Below the pieces are notes generated by a model that saw only the letters and a list, made by a program, of their open reading frames with translations, did no database searches and had not been told where the DNA came from. Positions 25,224 to 33,665 of a stretch of DNA of 64,000 nucleotides are shown piece by piece. The translations under genes and the position numbers were made by a program. Origin of the DNA: Rhizobium rhizogenes NBRC 13257 (lineage in GTDB: Bacteria > Pseudomonadota > Alphaproteobacteria > Rhizobiales > Rhizobiaceae); the NCBI RefSeq assembly GCF_000696095.1, contig NZ_BAYX01000023.1, forward strand, positions 1 to 64,000, read 5' to 3'. Position 1 is the stretch's first letter. Each line of letters begins with the position of its first letter.

Positions 25224-26111
25224 TTATGAGGACCGGGCGTTCGTGGCGCGGCGGCGCTTCGCTTCATCCATTTTCAGCTCGATGAAACGTTTTGCGTGCG
25301 CTGCCAACGGATCGCTGTCCGCCCAAGTGTCACGCCAAATCGCGCAGGCAAGCGACAGCCCTTCATCGACCACAGCTGTCGAGAAACTTTCGAATACGAT
25401 GTCGCGCTGGTAATCGACGTCGAGCAAAGCATCGAAAATCAAATCAAAGTTTATCGTGCCGTCGCCGAGATAACCGCGATTGCTTTCCCCGATATGAAAA
25501 TAGCCGATCTTATCGCCCGCAAGACGGATCGCTGCAGCCGGATTGGCCTCTTCCATATTCATGTGAAAGGTATCCAAGTGCAGGCGTACGTGATCAGACC
25601 CAGTTTCTTCGATGAACCGAAGTCCCTGGGCGGTCGTGTTCAGCAGGTTGGTCTCGAAACGGTTTACAAGTTCCAACACGAGATCAACGCCGGAATCTTT
25701 AGCGACCTCCGCAGTTGCAGCGATTGCTGCCACGCTGTTGTCCCAGCCACGCTTTGTTGGTTGGCGATTGTATTTGGTGTGCGCCGAGTAAAGGATTCCG
25801 CCCAGCTTATTTCCGCCGATATCACGCACTGCCCGGACCGCGTCCGCCAATACGGCCTTGCCGGCAGAAACCTCTTCCGCCTTCTCGCTCGAAACGTCTG
25901 TGCTGAAGTTCAGGCCCATCGTGACGCCGATTTCAACATCCAGAGACTGCGCCAATTTGGCGAGCTGATCGAGATTGAACTTCTCGGGTCGCAGATAAGC
26001 GAACTCGATGGCCCGATACCCGTGTTCGGCCGTCTTCCTGAGTGCCATCTCGAGACCTTCTTGAGTTTCGCCGCTTGTCCATACAAACGAGTGCATTCCT
26101 AAGCGTTTCAT
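25224..26111 (-). CDS. Ketose 3-epimerase, D-tagatose/D-psicose 3-epimerase family
   Basis: A 295-residue TIM-barrel enzyme that inverts C3 of ketohexoses. The four metal ligands of the D-tagatose 3-epimerase family are in place: Glu147 in LVLELVNRFETN, Asp180 in LHLDTFHMNMEE, His206 in FHIGESNRG and Glu241 in VFESFS. Arg212 follows the His as in the family. Length matches the roughly 290-residue homologues. GGAGGTAAAAGCT precedes the ATG. It is the first gene of the minus-strand catabolic operon and diverges from the right-hand transporter. Preferred ketose (tagatose, sorbose, psicose or fructose, D or L) cannot be told from sequence. Confidence 0.9.
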   Translation of the reverse strand: MKRLGMHSFVWTSGETQEGLEMALRKTAEHGYRAIEFAYLRPEKFNLDQLAKLAQSLDVEIGVTMGLNFSTDVSSEKAEEVSAGKAVLADAVRAVRDIGGNKLGGILYSAHTKYNRQPTKRGWDNSVAAIAATAEVAKDSGVDLVLELVNRFETNLLNTTAQGLRFIEETGSDHVRLHLDTFHMNMEEANPAAAIRLAGDKIGYFHIGESNRGYLGDGTINFDLIFDALLDVDYQRDIVFESFSTAVVDEGLSLACAIWRDTWADSDPLAAHAKRFIELKMDEAKRRRATNARSS

Positions 26112-26414
26112 AGCTTTTACCTCCGATGTCTAACCGATTTCGTCACTTCTAAGATATCTTAGTATGGTAACGCAACTAAATATTTTTAGGAAAATGCGTT
26201 ATTTTTCAGCGGAGTTTTCGCTATTTTGCACACGCGAGTAGCCTATGAGATAGATTTTGCTTGAAAATTCGGACCTGCGGACGATTGGGCGCCACTGCCT
26301 TGTGCGTTGCACAATCTATATTTGCACAGTTGAACAACAAATTATTGCGTTGTGGCGCTTTGCGGGCTATTAAGTCGCCAAAGCCAGGACTGAGATTTCG
26401 GAGGAGGAAGTCAT
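26112..26414. promoter_or_regulatory. Divergent promoter region with palindrome CTAAGATATCTTAG
   Basis: The 303-base AT-rich space between the 3-epimerase gene (minus) and the right-hand transporter (plus) should hold both promoters. A perfect 14-bp palindrome, CTAAGATATCTTAG at 26149-26162, lies 38 bases before the epimerase start codon and is the best operator candidate for the ROK regulator. Confidence 0.5.
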
Positions 26415-27935
26415 TTGTCGATCGTTATCGATTCCAATTCGTATCGCGGTGAACGAGGCGATACCCAGAACTTGCTGTCCGCGAGAAGGGTTAAGAAAAC
26501 CTACGGTCTTATTGCTGCCCTTACCGATGGCCGGCTTGACCTTCGTCCAGGGTCGGTACACGCCCTGTGTGGAGGAAACGGTGCTGGGAAGTCGACCTTT
26601 TTGAGTATCCTCATGGGCCTGACAAGACCCGACGAAGGTGAGGTAGAATTTAACGGCGTTCCCGTTCACTTCACGTCTCCGCGCGACGCGCTGGACGCTG
26701 GAATAGCAATCATTACGCAGGAATTAAGCCCGGTTGTCGAAGCAACTGTTGCTGAGAACATTTATCTTGGTCGGGAGCCCACCAGGTTCGGCATCGTTGA
26801 CTATCCCGCTCTCTTCAAAACCGCGCAGGAGCTCCTAGATCGCCTGAAGTTCCCGATCAACGCCAAGACTCGCGTAGGCGACCTATCGATCGCAAAAATT
26901 CAGCTGGTTGAGATTGCCAAGGCAATTAGCCAAAACAGCAAAGTCCTCATCATGGACGAGCCGACCTCCGCAATTGGAGAAGCCGAGACCGACATCCTTT
27001 TTGAGGCAATTCGGTCGCTGACACAGCAAGGTGTTGGCATCATCTATGTCTCACATAGGTTGAGCGAGCTGTTCCGAATTGCTGAGGACTACACCGTTTT
27101 TCGGGATGGCGCGTTCGTTCAAACGGGAAAGCTGGCCGACATAGATCGGGAAGAGCTGGTGCGCCTCATAGTTGGGCGCGTCGTGAAACCGCTCTCTGCC
27201 GATCATAGGGAGCCGGGTTCGACCATCCTCGAGGTAAAGGACTACACCAAGGGGGACCAGTTTCAGAACATCAGCTTTCAGCTCAAGGAGCGAGAGATTC
27301 TCGGTATCTTTGGTCTCATGGGAGCGGGTCGTAGCGCGTTTCTGGACTCCTTGTTCGGCATTACGAAGCATGATGATGGCGAGCTTCAGATCGATGGAAA
27401 GCGGGTGGCGATTACCTCCCCGCGCGAGGCGATCACCAAACGGATAGCGTTGGCGACAGAGGATCGGAAAGAAACCGGTCTAATTCTCTGCAGGCCCATC
27501 AGGGAGAACATATCTCTTTCCGCGTTACCCGAATATTCGATATTCGGCTTCGTAAAACGTCGCCGAGAAAAGAAAGTCGTGGCCGAGATGGCCCAAGCTT
27601 TTTCCCTTCGTATGGGATCGGCGGAAGACGACGTCCAAAACCTCTCCGGTGGCAATCAGCAAAAAGTCGTACTCTCCCGGTGCCTCGTAACCGACCCGCG
27701 CATCTTGCTTTGCGATGAACCGACGCGAGGGATCGATGAAGGGGCCAAGCAGGCGATTTATGCCTTTTTGAGAAACTTCGTTGCTCAGGGCAAAACCGCT
27801 TTAGTCGTTTCGTCAGAGTTGGACGAAATCCTCCAAGTTGCTGACCGCATCCTCGTTTTTCGTCGCGGCAAGATTGTTGGCGAAGTCTCAGCCTCTGAAG
27901 CCACTCACGAACAACTTCTCCACCTTGCATCCTGA
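26415..27935 (+). CDS. Sugar ABC transporter ATP-binding protein, RbsA/CUT2 type (right system)
   Basis: A 506-residue double nucleotide-binding-domain ATPase. Domain 1 has Walker A GGNGAGKST, Walker B LIMDEPTSAIGE and H-loop YVSHRLSELF. Domain 2 has GLMGAGRSA, LSGGNQQKVVLSRC and LLCDEPTRGIDEG. It shares the unusual GGN and SAIGE with the left ATPase. The start is a TTG behind GGAGGAAGTCAT. It is followed by its permease after 12 bases. The two ATPases are clearly related but diverged, so duplication was not recent. Confidence 0.95.
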   Translation: MSIVIDSNSYRGERGDTQNLLSARRVKKTYGLIAALTDGRLDLRPGSVHALCGGNGAGKSTFLSILMGLTRPDEGEVEFNGVPVHFTSPRDALDAGIAIITQELSPVVEATVAENIYLGREPTRFGIVDYPALFKTAQELLDRLKFPINAKTRVGDLSIAKIQLVEIAKAISQNSKVLIMDEPTSAIGEAETDILFEAIRSLTQQGVGIIYVSHRLSELFRIAEDYTVFRDGAFVQTGKLADIDREELVRLIVGRVVKPLSADHREPGSTILEVKDYTKGDQFQNISFQLKEREILGIFGLMGAGRSAFLDSLFGITKHDDGELQIDGKRVAITSPREAITKRIALATEDRKETGLILCRPIRENISLSALPEYSIFGFVKRRREKKVVAEMAQAFSLRMGSAEDDVQNLSGGNQQKVVLSRCLVTDPRILLCDEPTRGIDEGAKQAIYAFLRNFVAQGKTALVVSSELDEILQVADRILVFRRGKIVGEVSASEATHEQLLHLAS

Positions 27936-27947
27936 GGGACGATAATC

Positions 27948-28910
27948 ATGTCCAAGATCAACCACGCGCACTTTATCGACCTGGCTTCCCGATTTGGGAT
28001 CGCAGCCGGGTTTATCGCGCTCTGTATATTTTTGTCTTTCGCCAGCCCGTATTTCGCAAGTTGGGATAACATCGGAAACATCCTCGCGCAGGTGTCCATC
28101 AACGGCATAATGGCAGTCGGTTTGACTTTTGTAATTCTGGCTGCAGGTATCGATCTTTCCGTTGGATCGGTTTTGGCGTTGGCAGGCATCGTTTCTGCAA
28201 GCGTTGTGACAGCTTCGGGGCTTAATCTCGGAGTGACGGCCGCAGTGTTGATCGGCATCGCGGTCGGGGCTGCCACGGGCGCGGCGAATGGGGCGATAAT
28301 CGCAGCGTCGAGAAGTATCCCTCCGTTTATCGTAACGCTGGGCATGCTCAGTGCCGCCCGCGGATTGACCCAGATATACAATCACGGTTCACAGATATCC
28401 GACCTTACTGATGACTTCATGATCATCGGAAACGGCCAGCTCTGGGGTATCCAAATCTCAGTTTACATTTTCGCGCTTGTCTCCGCGCTATCATTTCTGG
28501 TTCTGAAATACACTCGGTTTGGGCGCTACGTGTACGCTGTAGGTGGCAACGAGCGGGGAGCGCGAACTGCTGGTGTCAATATTGGATTTATCAAGTTCTC
28601 GGTTTACTTGATCAGCGGCGTATGTGCGGCCCTGTCCGGCGTCATCTTCACATCCCGCGCGACCTCCGCTTCCCTACAGGCTGGCCTGGGATATGAGCTC
28701 GATGCCATTGCCGCAGTAGTCATCGGCGGAACGAGTCTTGCAGGCGGGCGGGGTGGCGTCGTCGGCACGATCCTCGGCGCACTCTTGATTGGCGTCATAA
28801 ACAACGGACTTGACTTGCTTTCCGTGGACTCTGGCAACAAGCAGATCATCAAGGGCGCAGTCATAGTCTTCGCCGTCTTCCTCGACACTGTTCGGGCCCG
28901 AGCGCGATAG
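27948..28910 (+). CDS. Sugar ABC transporter permease, RbsC/CUT2 type (right system)
   Basis: A 320-residue inner-membrane permease. It shares with the left system NILAQVSINGIMAVGLTFVI, AAGIDLSVGSVLALAGIVSA, FIVTLGMLSAARGLTQIYNH and AAVVIGGTSLAGGRGGVVG. GAGGGACGATAATC precedes the ATG. The next gene, the binding protein, starts 119 bases later behind a small hairpin. It differs from the left permease along its whole length, so the two importers probably differ in substrate range. Confidence 0.95.
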   Translation: MSKINHAHFIDLASRFGIAAGFIALCIFLSFASPYFASWDNIGNILAQVSINGIMAVGLTFVILAAGIDLSVGSVLALAGIVSASVVTASGLNLGVTAAVLIGIAVGAATGAANGAIIAASRSIPPFIVTLGMLSAARGLTQIYNHGSQISDLTDDFMIIGNGQLWGIQISVYIFALVSALSFLVLKYTRFGRYVYAVGGNERGARTAGVNIGFIKFSVYLISGVCAALSGVIFTSRATSASLQAGLGYELDAIAAVVIGGTSLAGGRGGVVGTILGALLIGVINNGLDLLSVDSGNKQIIKGAVIVFAVFLDTVRARAR

Positions 28911-28991
28911 CCGCCGCGCGCGACAACAATTTCTGTTCTGCTTTGAAGATACGGCCGGGAGGCATCGTCCTCTCAGCCCCAAGTTCGGGAC

Positions 28992-29015
28992 ATGTGCACC
29001 CGTGTCATTGCACAT
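28992..29015 (+). promoter_or_regulatory. Leader hairpin just before the binding-protein ribosome-binding site
   Basis: ATGTGCA and TGCACAT, separated by 10 bases, form a 7-bp hairpin ending 4 bases before GGAGGAAATA. It sits in the permease to binding-protein gap and could stop RNA decay from the upstream part of the operon or modulate translation. Confidence 0.4.
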
Positions 29016-29029
29016 AGATGGAGGAAATA

Positions 29030-30037
29030 ATGATCACTCGGCGAAATACACTCACTCTGATGGCGGCCGCGGGACTTCTGCCTCTTGCCGGCAAAGCAGC
29101 GTTAGCTGCCGGTTCGAAGCCGGTTAAGGTCGGTGCAGCTGTCTATGGTCTTAAAAATGAATACGCTCAGATTTGGGCTAGTGAGATCAAAAAACACCCC
29201 GCTTTCTCGAATGGAATTGCTGAGTTGACAGTGTTCGACGGCAATTATGATCAAGCAACGCAGGCATCGCAGTTCGATCTGATGGTGACCCAGAAGTATG
29301 ATGTCGCCATCTACATCCCCATCGACAGCTATGCCGCGAAGGGCGTTATCCACAAGGCATTGACGCGCGGCTTACCGACGGTCGGTTCCAACGGTCCTGC
29401 CAAGAGCGATGAACTTGTCTCGTTCGTCGGGTCTGACGACGTTGCCGCCGGACAGTATGAAGCTGAGGTTCTCTTCAAAGCAATGGGTGGCAAGGGCAAT
29501 ATCGTGGTTCTCATTGGCCCAGAAGGCAACCTTGGGCAGGAGTTCCGCACGCAGGGCAACAAGAAGGCCCTCGATGCGAACAGCGATATCAAGGTATTGG
29601 AACGCAAGACCGCCAATTGGTCTCGTTCCGAAGCCATGGTTTTGATGCAAAACTGGCTCACCTCACACAAGGGTCAAATCCAGGGCGTTCTGGCTCAGAA
29701 TGACGAGATGGGATTGGGCGCGATTGCGGCGATGAAAGCGGCGGGTATTGATCCCAAAACCATTCCCGTTGTCGGCATCGATGGCGTGACGGACGCGATC
29801 AGGGCTGTGAAAAACGGCGAAATGATCCTTTCGATCCGCCAGGACGCACACACTCAAGCACAAGGCGCGGTGGATGTCGCTCTCCGGAAGGTAATCGGCG
29901 ACTCCTACAAGCCTCTATCGGATTGCTGGGCGGAATACCCGCAGATGCCGTGGGGCGACGGCACTACTAAGCTTTATCCGGTCCCGTGGACCTACGTCAC
30001 AGCAGAAAATGCGGACAAGTTTTTGAACGCGAAGTAA
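29030..30037 (+). CDS. Sugar ABC transporter periplasmic binding protein, RbsB/CUT2 type (right system)
   Basis: A 335-residue type-I binding protein. The signal MITRRNTLTLMAAAGLLPLAGKAALA contains twin Arg (TRRNTLTL), so Tat export is possible. The fold is shown by YDVAIYIPIDSYAAKGVIHK, GNIVVLIGPEGNLGQEFRTQ, KTANWSRSEAMVLMQNWLTS and GVLAQNDEMGLGA. An ATG four codons upstream exists, but 29030 is placed perfectly behind GGAGGAAATA. It shares NWSRSEA, QNWLTSHKGQIQGVLA and VPW near the end with the left binding protein, hence a paralogue. Confidence 0.95.
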   Translation: MITRRNTLTLMAAAGLLPLAGKAALAAGSKPVKVGAAVYGLKNEYAQIWASEIKKHPAFSNGIAELTVFDGNYDQATQASQFDLMVTQKYDVAIYIPIDSYAAKGVIHKALTRGLPTVGSNGPAKSDELVSFVGSDDVAAGQYEAEVLFKAMGGKGNIVVLIGPEGNLGQEFRTQGNKKALDANSDIKVLERKTANWSRSEAMVLMQNWLTSHKGQIQGVLAQNDEMGLGAIAAMKAAGIDPKTIPVVGIDGVTDAIRAVKNGEMILSIRQDAHTQAQGAVDVALRKVIGDSYKPLSDCWAEYPQMPWGDGTTKLYPVPWTYVTAENADKFLNAK

Positions 30038-30047
30038 GATCATCAGC

Positions 30048-30079
30048 GAGGTGCCTTGTGCTTGCCGCATTGGCACCTC
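30048..30079 (+). terminator. Terminator of the right sugar ABC operon
   Basis: A perfect 8-bp stem (GAGGTGCC / GGCACCTC, 16-nt loop) starts 11 bases after the binding-protein stop and is followed within a few bases by GGTTTTGT. It ends the plus-strand operon before the convergent aldo/keto reductase gene. Confidence 0.65.
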
Positions 30080-30253
30080 TAACGGTTTTGTCGCCAGCTG
30101 GAAGCAGCATTGACGAGCGCGGTCGTCAAGACAGCGGATAACCGTGCGCGGGACTTATGATGGTCTGGCGGGCGTTGCTCGCGCGAGCTTTAATCTTGAT
30201 CGACGAGGCAGTAAACCACGTCGCGCTGACGGGCCCTGATCGCCACAGCTGTC

Positions 30254-31258
30254 TCATCGATCCTGATTGGGACCGGGGACTTCTTGATAGAAGCTGGCGG
30301 CGTGCGGAACATAGGGGGCTTCGAGTGCTGACATCTCCTCATCGTCAAGCTGCAGGTCGAGCGCGCCCAGGGCATCGTCAAGATGAGTGAGCTTGCCTGC
30401 GCCGACGATCGGCGCCGTCACGCCTGGCTGCGCCAGCAGCCATGCGAGCGAAACCTGCGCTCGCGAAACGTCGCGCTTTTGAGCGATCTCACCCACCGCT
30501 TCGACGACGCGCCGGTCCGCTGCTGCGGTCTGGGCATAGAGCAGTTCTGCGGTGCGATCATGGCGCGTGCGGTCCGAGGTTGATTCCGCCGCCCAGGGCC
30601 GTGCGAGTCGCCCACGCGCCAAAGGGCTCCACGGAATGACACCGATGCCCTCGGATCGGCACATCGGCAGCATCTCACGCTCTTCCTCGCGGTTGAGAAG
30701 ATTGTAGTGCGGCTGTACGGAAATGAAACGGCTAAAGCCGTTGGCCGCCGCAACGCTCTGGGCCTTGAGCAACTGCCAGGCGAACATTGAAGAGGCGCCG
30801 AGGTAGCGGACCTTTCCGGCGCGAACGACGTCGTTCAGCGCGTCCATTGTTTCCTCGATCGGGGTTTCCTCGTCCCAACGATGGATCTGGTATAGATCGA
30901 CATAGTCGGTTCCGAGCCGCGTCAGGCTGGCGTCGATCGCGGTGAACACCGCTTTGCGTGACAGGCCGTGCCCGTTCGGGCCTGGGCGCACCGGATAGAA
31001 AAGCTTGGTCGCGATCACCACCTCGTCGCGTCGGGCGACATTGGCAAGAGTGCGGCCCAGCACGATCTCGCTCTCTCCGGCGCCATACATATCGGCGGTG
31101 TCGAAGAAGGTTATACCCTTCTCGAGCGCATGCTGGATGACGGGACGGCTTGCAGCAGCGTCGAGCCGCCAAGCCCTGGGCTCGACACCGAAACTCATGC
31201 AGCCCAACCCGATCCGGGAAATCTTGAGGCCTGAGCCGCCCAGATTCGCATATTTCAT
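30254..31258 (-). CDS. Aldo/keto reductase
   Basis: A 334-residue NADPH-dependent (beta/alpha)8-barrel oxidoreductase. Catalytic residues appear in FFDTADMYGAGESEIVLGRT (Asp and Tyr), the Lys in VVIATKLFYP and the His in LYQIHRWDEETPIEETM. The C-terminal cofactor segment is APIVGAGKLTHLDDALGALD. It resembles the YajO/aryl-alcohol-dehydrogenase-like group. Its ATG overlaps the EamA stop (ATGA), so the two genes are translationally coupled. Confidence 0.93.
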   Translation of the reverse strand: MKYANLGGSGLKISRIGLGCMSFGVEPRAWRLDAAASRPVIQHALEKGITFFDTADMYGAGESEIVLGRTLANVARRDEVVIATKLFYPVRPGPNGHGLSRKAVFTAIDASLTRLGTDYVDLYQIHRWDEETPIEETMDALNDVVRAGKVRYLGASSMFAWQLLKAQSVAAANGFSRFISVQPHYNLLNREEEREMLPMCRSEGIGVIPWSPLARGRLARPWAAESTSDRTRHDRTAELLYAQTAAADRRVVEAVGEIAQKRDVSRAQVSLAWLLAQPGVTAPIVGAGKLTHLDDALGALDLQLDDEEMSALEAPYVPHAASFYQEVPGPNQDR

Positions 31259-32160
31259 GGTGCTTCCTTCTTCGGTCGATGAACCGCCACGCCGGCGATG
31301 ACGAGAGCGATGCCGACGAGTTCGGTAATCGCGGGCGTCTGGCGCAGCACCATAAAGCCGATCGCCGTCGCGGTGGCTGGCAGCAGCGACAACATCAGCG
31401 CGAATGTCCCGCGCGACAGCCGCGCCATTGCGAGTTGGTCGGTGACATAGGGAATGACCGATGACGATATGCCGACGCCGATCGCAGCCAGCAGCAGGGT
31501 CGGATTTCCGAACGCCGGGACGGCGTCGGCAAAGCCTATCGGGGCGGCCACGACCACTGCGACCAGCATCGCCGCGCTAAGTCGGTCAATCCCTTCACCG
31601 CCGCCCTCTTCCGCCAGGCGATGGCCGAGCATGATATAGAGCACGAACAGGCCGCAATTGGTGAAGGCGAACAGATAGCCGAGTTGCGCTCCCGAGAACC
31701 GGATTTCCGTCAGGAGGACAACGCCGCCAATCGCGAGCAACAGGGCAGCGATGTTGCGTGGGCCGCGTACCGCGATGGCGGCGAGCCCGATCGGCCCCAG
31801 AAATTCGATCGCACCGACCGTCGCGAGCGGCAGTCGCGAAATGGCCAGATAGAAGCTCGCGTTCATCGCACCCAGCACGATCCCTAGCGCGACGACGGTC
31901 CAGCGCGTGGATGAATCGAGTCGGGCGAACACCTTCCAGGGTCGCCGCCACGCGCCGAAGATCGTGGCCGCAGTCAGGATCCGCAGCCAGGCGATGCCGA
32001 GCGGCGGCACGGACGCAAAGAGCAGGACCGCGAAGGCCGGCCCGAGATAGTGAAAGACGGCGCTGACGATGAAGAAAAGATGCGGTGGCAGCCTCGCGGC
32101 GACGTCGACAACGCCGGCATGACCGTTCGGTTTGTGAGACAGGAGGCGGTTCGGCGACAT
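31255..32160 (-). CDS. EamA/RhtA-like drug/metabolite exporter
   Basis: A 301-residue inner-membrane protein with about ten helices and two EamA repeats (for example TVGAIEFLGPIGLAAIAV and TFALMLSLLPATATAIGFMV). It resembles RhtA-type amino-acid and metabolite exporters. The open frame runs 228 codons further upstream, but that part has no membrane character and crosses the divergent Lrp gene. ATG 32160 (MSPNRLLSHK) gives the normal length. It is divergent from an Lrp-type regulator 73 bases away, a common arrangement for amino-acid exporters. Confidence 0.9.
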   Translation of the reverse strand: MSPNRLLSHKPNGHAGVVDVAARLPPHLFFIVSAVFHYLGPAFAVLLFASVPPLGIAWLRILTAATIFGAWRRPWKVFARLDSSTRWTVVALGIVLGAMNASFYLAISRLPLATVGAIEFLGPIGLAAIAVRGPRNIAALLLAIGGVVLLTEIRFSGAQLGYLFAFTNCGLFVLYIMLGHRLAEEGGGEGIDRLSAAMLVAVVVAAPIGFADAVPAFGNPTLLLAAIGVGISSSVIPYVTDQLAMARLSRGTFALMLSLLPATATAIGFMVLRQTPAITELVGIALVIAGVAVHRPKKEAP

Positions 32161-32233
32161 TGTAACCTTATCGACTTTCACGACAACACCGTGAAGGTCA
32201 AGACGAAAGCAATTCGTTGACAATTCCTTCGAA

Positions 32234-32800
32234 ATGACGGGATGTGTGCGAATGTTTCTACCGAAGGCATCAAAACTGCTGCGCGATCCGGTCAATCTGG
32301 AAATTCTCCAAGCGCTGGTCGAACAGCCACGTCTGTCCACGTCGGAGCTCTCACGGCGGGTCGGCATGTCCGCGCCCGCTGTCCGCGAGCGAGTGCAACG
32401 CCTTGAGGAGGCCAGCATCATCCGCGGATACCAGACCGAGCTCGATCCGCGCGCGCTCGGGTACGAAATCACCGTGTTCGTTCGCGTGAAGCCGATGCCG
32501 GGAAAAGTGCAGCAGATCGCCAAGCTTGCCCGCGAAATCCCCAACGTCGTTGAGTGCCATCGGATAACCGGCGACGATTGCTTCATTCTCAAGGCCCATC
32601 TGCCCAGCCTTGATGACCTCGACGGATTGCTCGATCGCTTCCTCGTGCATGGGCAGACGACGACATCGATCGCCCAATCGTCGCCTGTCCCGTTGCGCCA
32701 ACTTCCGCTGCAAGGCGATTGGCTACCCGATCCAGATCGACTTCGAATATCCGACGGACTTAAGCACAATAGCGCCCACCGGCAACATCCGACGAAATAG
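32234..32800 (+). CDS. Lrp/AsnC-family transcriptional regulator
   Basis: A 188-residue regulator with an N-terminal winged helix (LSTSELSRRVGMSAPAVRERV, about 36-56) and a C-terminal RAM domain (ITVFVRVKPMPGKVQQIA, VVECHRITGDDCFILKAHL). The conserved end of the RAM domain (TTTSIAQSSPVPLRQLPL) is followed by about 30 extra residues, perhaps from a lost stop codon. A start at 32252 is also possible, and neither has a strong ribosome-binding site. It probably senses an amino acid and controls the divergent EamA-AKR pair. Confidence 0.9.
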   Translation: MTGCVRMFLPKASKLLRDPVNLEILQALVEQPRLSTSELSRRVGMSAPAVRERVQRLEEASIIRGYQTELDPRALGYEITVFVRVKPMPGKVQQIAKLAREIPNVVECHRITGDDCFILKAHLPSLDDLDGLLDRFLVHGQTTTSIAQSSPVPLRQLPLQGDWLPDPDRLRISDGLKHNSAHRQHPTK

Positions 32801-32875
32801 CCTCGAAGGGCTTGACCGTATTGGGGTGCATCCAATTGCCCCAATGGTACATAGGGCGGAAATTGGCATCATGAG

Positions 32876-33073
32876 ACCTATCATGACTGCACCGTTCGCC
32901 TATCCACGATCGAACTGACGCCTGCCGTACTTGAAGGCGCGACCATTTATGGCGCCGACGACCACAAGGTCGGCAAACTGGATCACATTCACGGCTCCGG
33001 CGCAAGCGGCACCGCGATCATCGACGTTGGCGGCTTCCTTGGTATGAGAGCGGCGATGAAGATTCGAAACTGA
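32876..33073 (+). pseudogene. PRC-barrel domain protein fragment
   Basis: One frame reads LTPAVLEGATIYGADDHKVG, then KLDHIHGSG...AIIDVGGFLGM before a stop at 33071-33073. This is the core of a PRC-barrel domain like those in small rhizobial stress-related proteins. It has no start codon or ribosome-binding site, an upstream stop closes the frame and the C-terminal part is missing. It is a decayed remnant. Confidence 0.7.
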
Positions 33074-33195
33074 TCCAACGTGAAGGCGTCCATCTTCATC
33101 GAATTACATGATGGTCTCTATCGAAACAATGCCAATTTTTTATCTGGTAATTGTCTGTCATCTAATTCGCATCGTTTAAGCCTCTGGAGACTTCG

Positions 33196-33636
33196 ATGTC
33201 GAACTTCCGCGCACCAGATCTTTCTCAACCGACGCTTTCGGCGGGCAAGCCGCTGCGCATCGGCATCTGGCTGGCCCAAGTTGTCGCGGCCGCGCTGTTC
33301 TGCATGTCCGGGATAATGAAGCTCACCACGCCAATTCCGGAGCTTTCGGCCATGATGCCCTGGACGGGCGAACTGTCGCCCACCTTCGTGCGGTTGATCG
33401 GCCTCATCGATCTCGCAGGCGGTCTCGGTCTGATCCTGCCGTCGCTGACATGTATTTTGCCGCAACTGACTGTCCTGGCGGCTCTGTGCTGCGTCGTGCT
33501 TCAGGCTCTAGCAGCAGGTTTTCACAGCTTCCGCGGTGAATTTGAGATTCTCCCTTTGAATGCTTTGCTGCTTGGCCTTGCGATCTTCATCTTCTGGGGG
33601 CGTTCAAAGAAAGCCCCGATTGCGCCGTGCAGTTGA
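33196..33636 (+). CDS. DoxX-like membrane protein
   Basis: A 146-residue protein with four hydrophobic helices. Family marks are VVAAALFCMSGIMKLTTPI and FVRLIGLIDLAGGLGLILPS. DoxX-like proteins are inner-membrane proteins of poorly defined redox function, often near quinone-related or dioxygenase genes. TGGAGACTTCG precedes the ATG. The VOC and azoreductase genes follow on the same strand (30 bases, then 141 bases), a likely small operon for quinone or phenol stress. Confidence 0.88.
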   Translation: MSNFRAPDLSQPTLSAGKPLRIGIWLAQVVAAALFCMSGIMKLTTPIPELSAMMPWTGELSPTFVRLIGLIDLAGGLGLILPSLTCILPQLTVLAALCCVVLQALAAGFHSFRGEFEILPLNALLLGLAIFIFWGRSKKAPIAPCS

Positions 33637-33665
33637 GCGCCATCCTCGTATCTTTGGAGCTTTCC

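Noticed and set aside
32161..32844. N-terminal extension of the EamA gene (228 extra codons)
   Set aside because: The extension has no membrane character, overlaps the divergent Lrp gene and would leave no promoter space.
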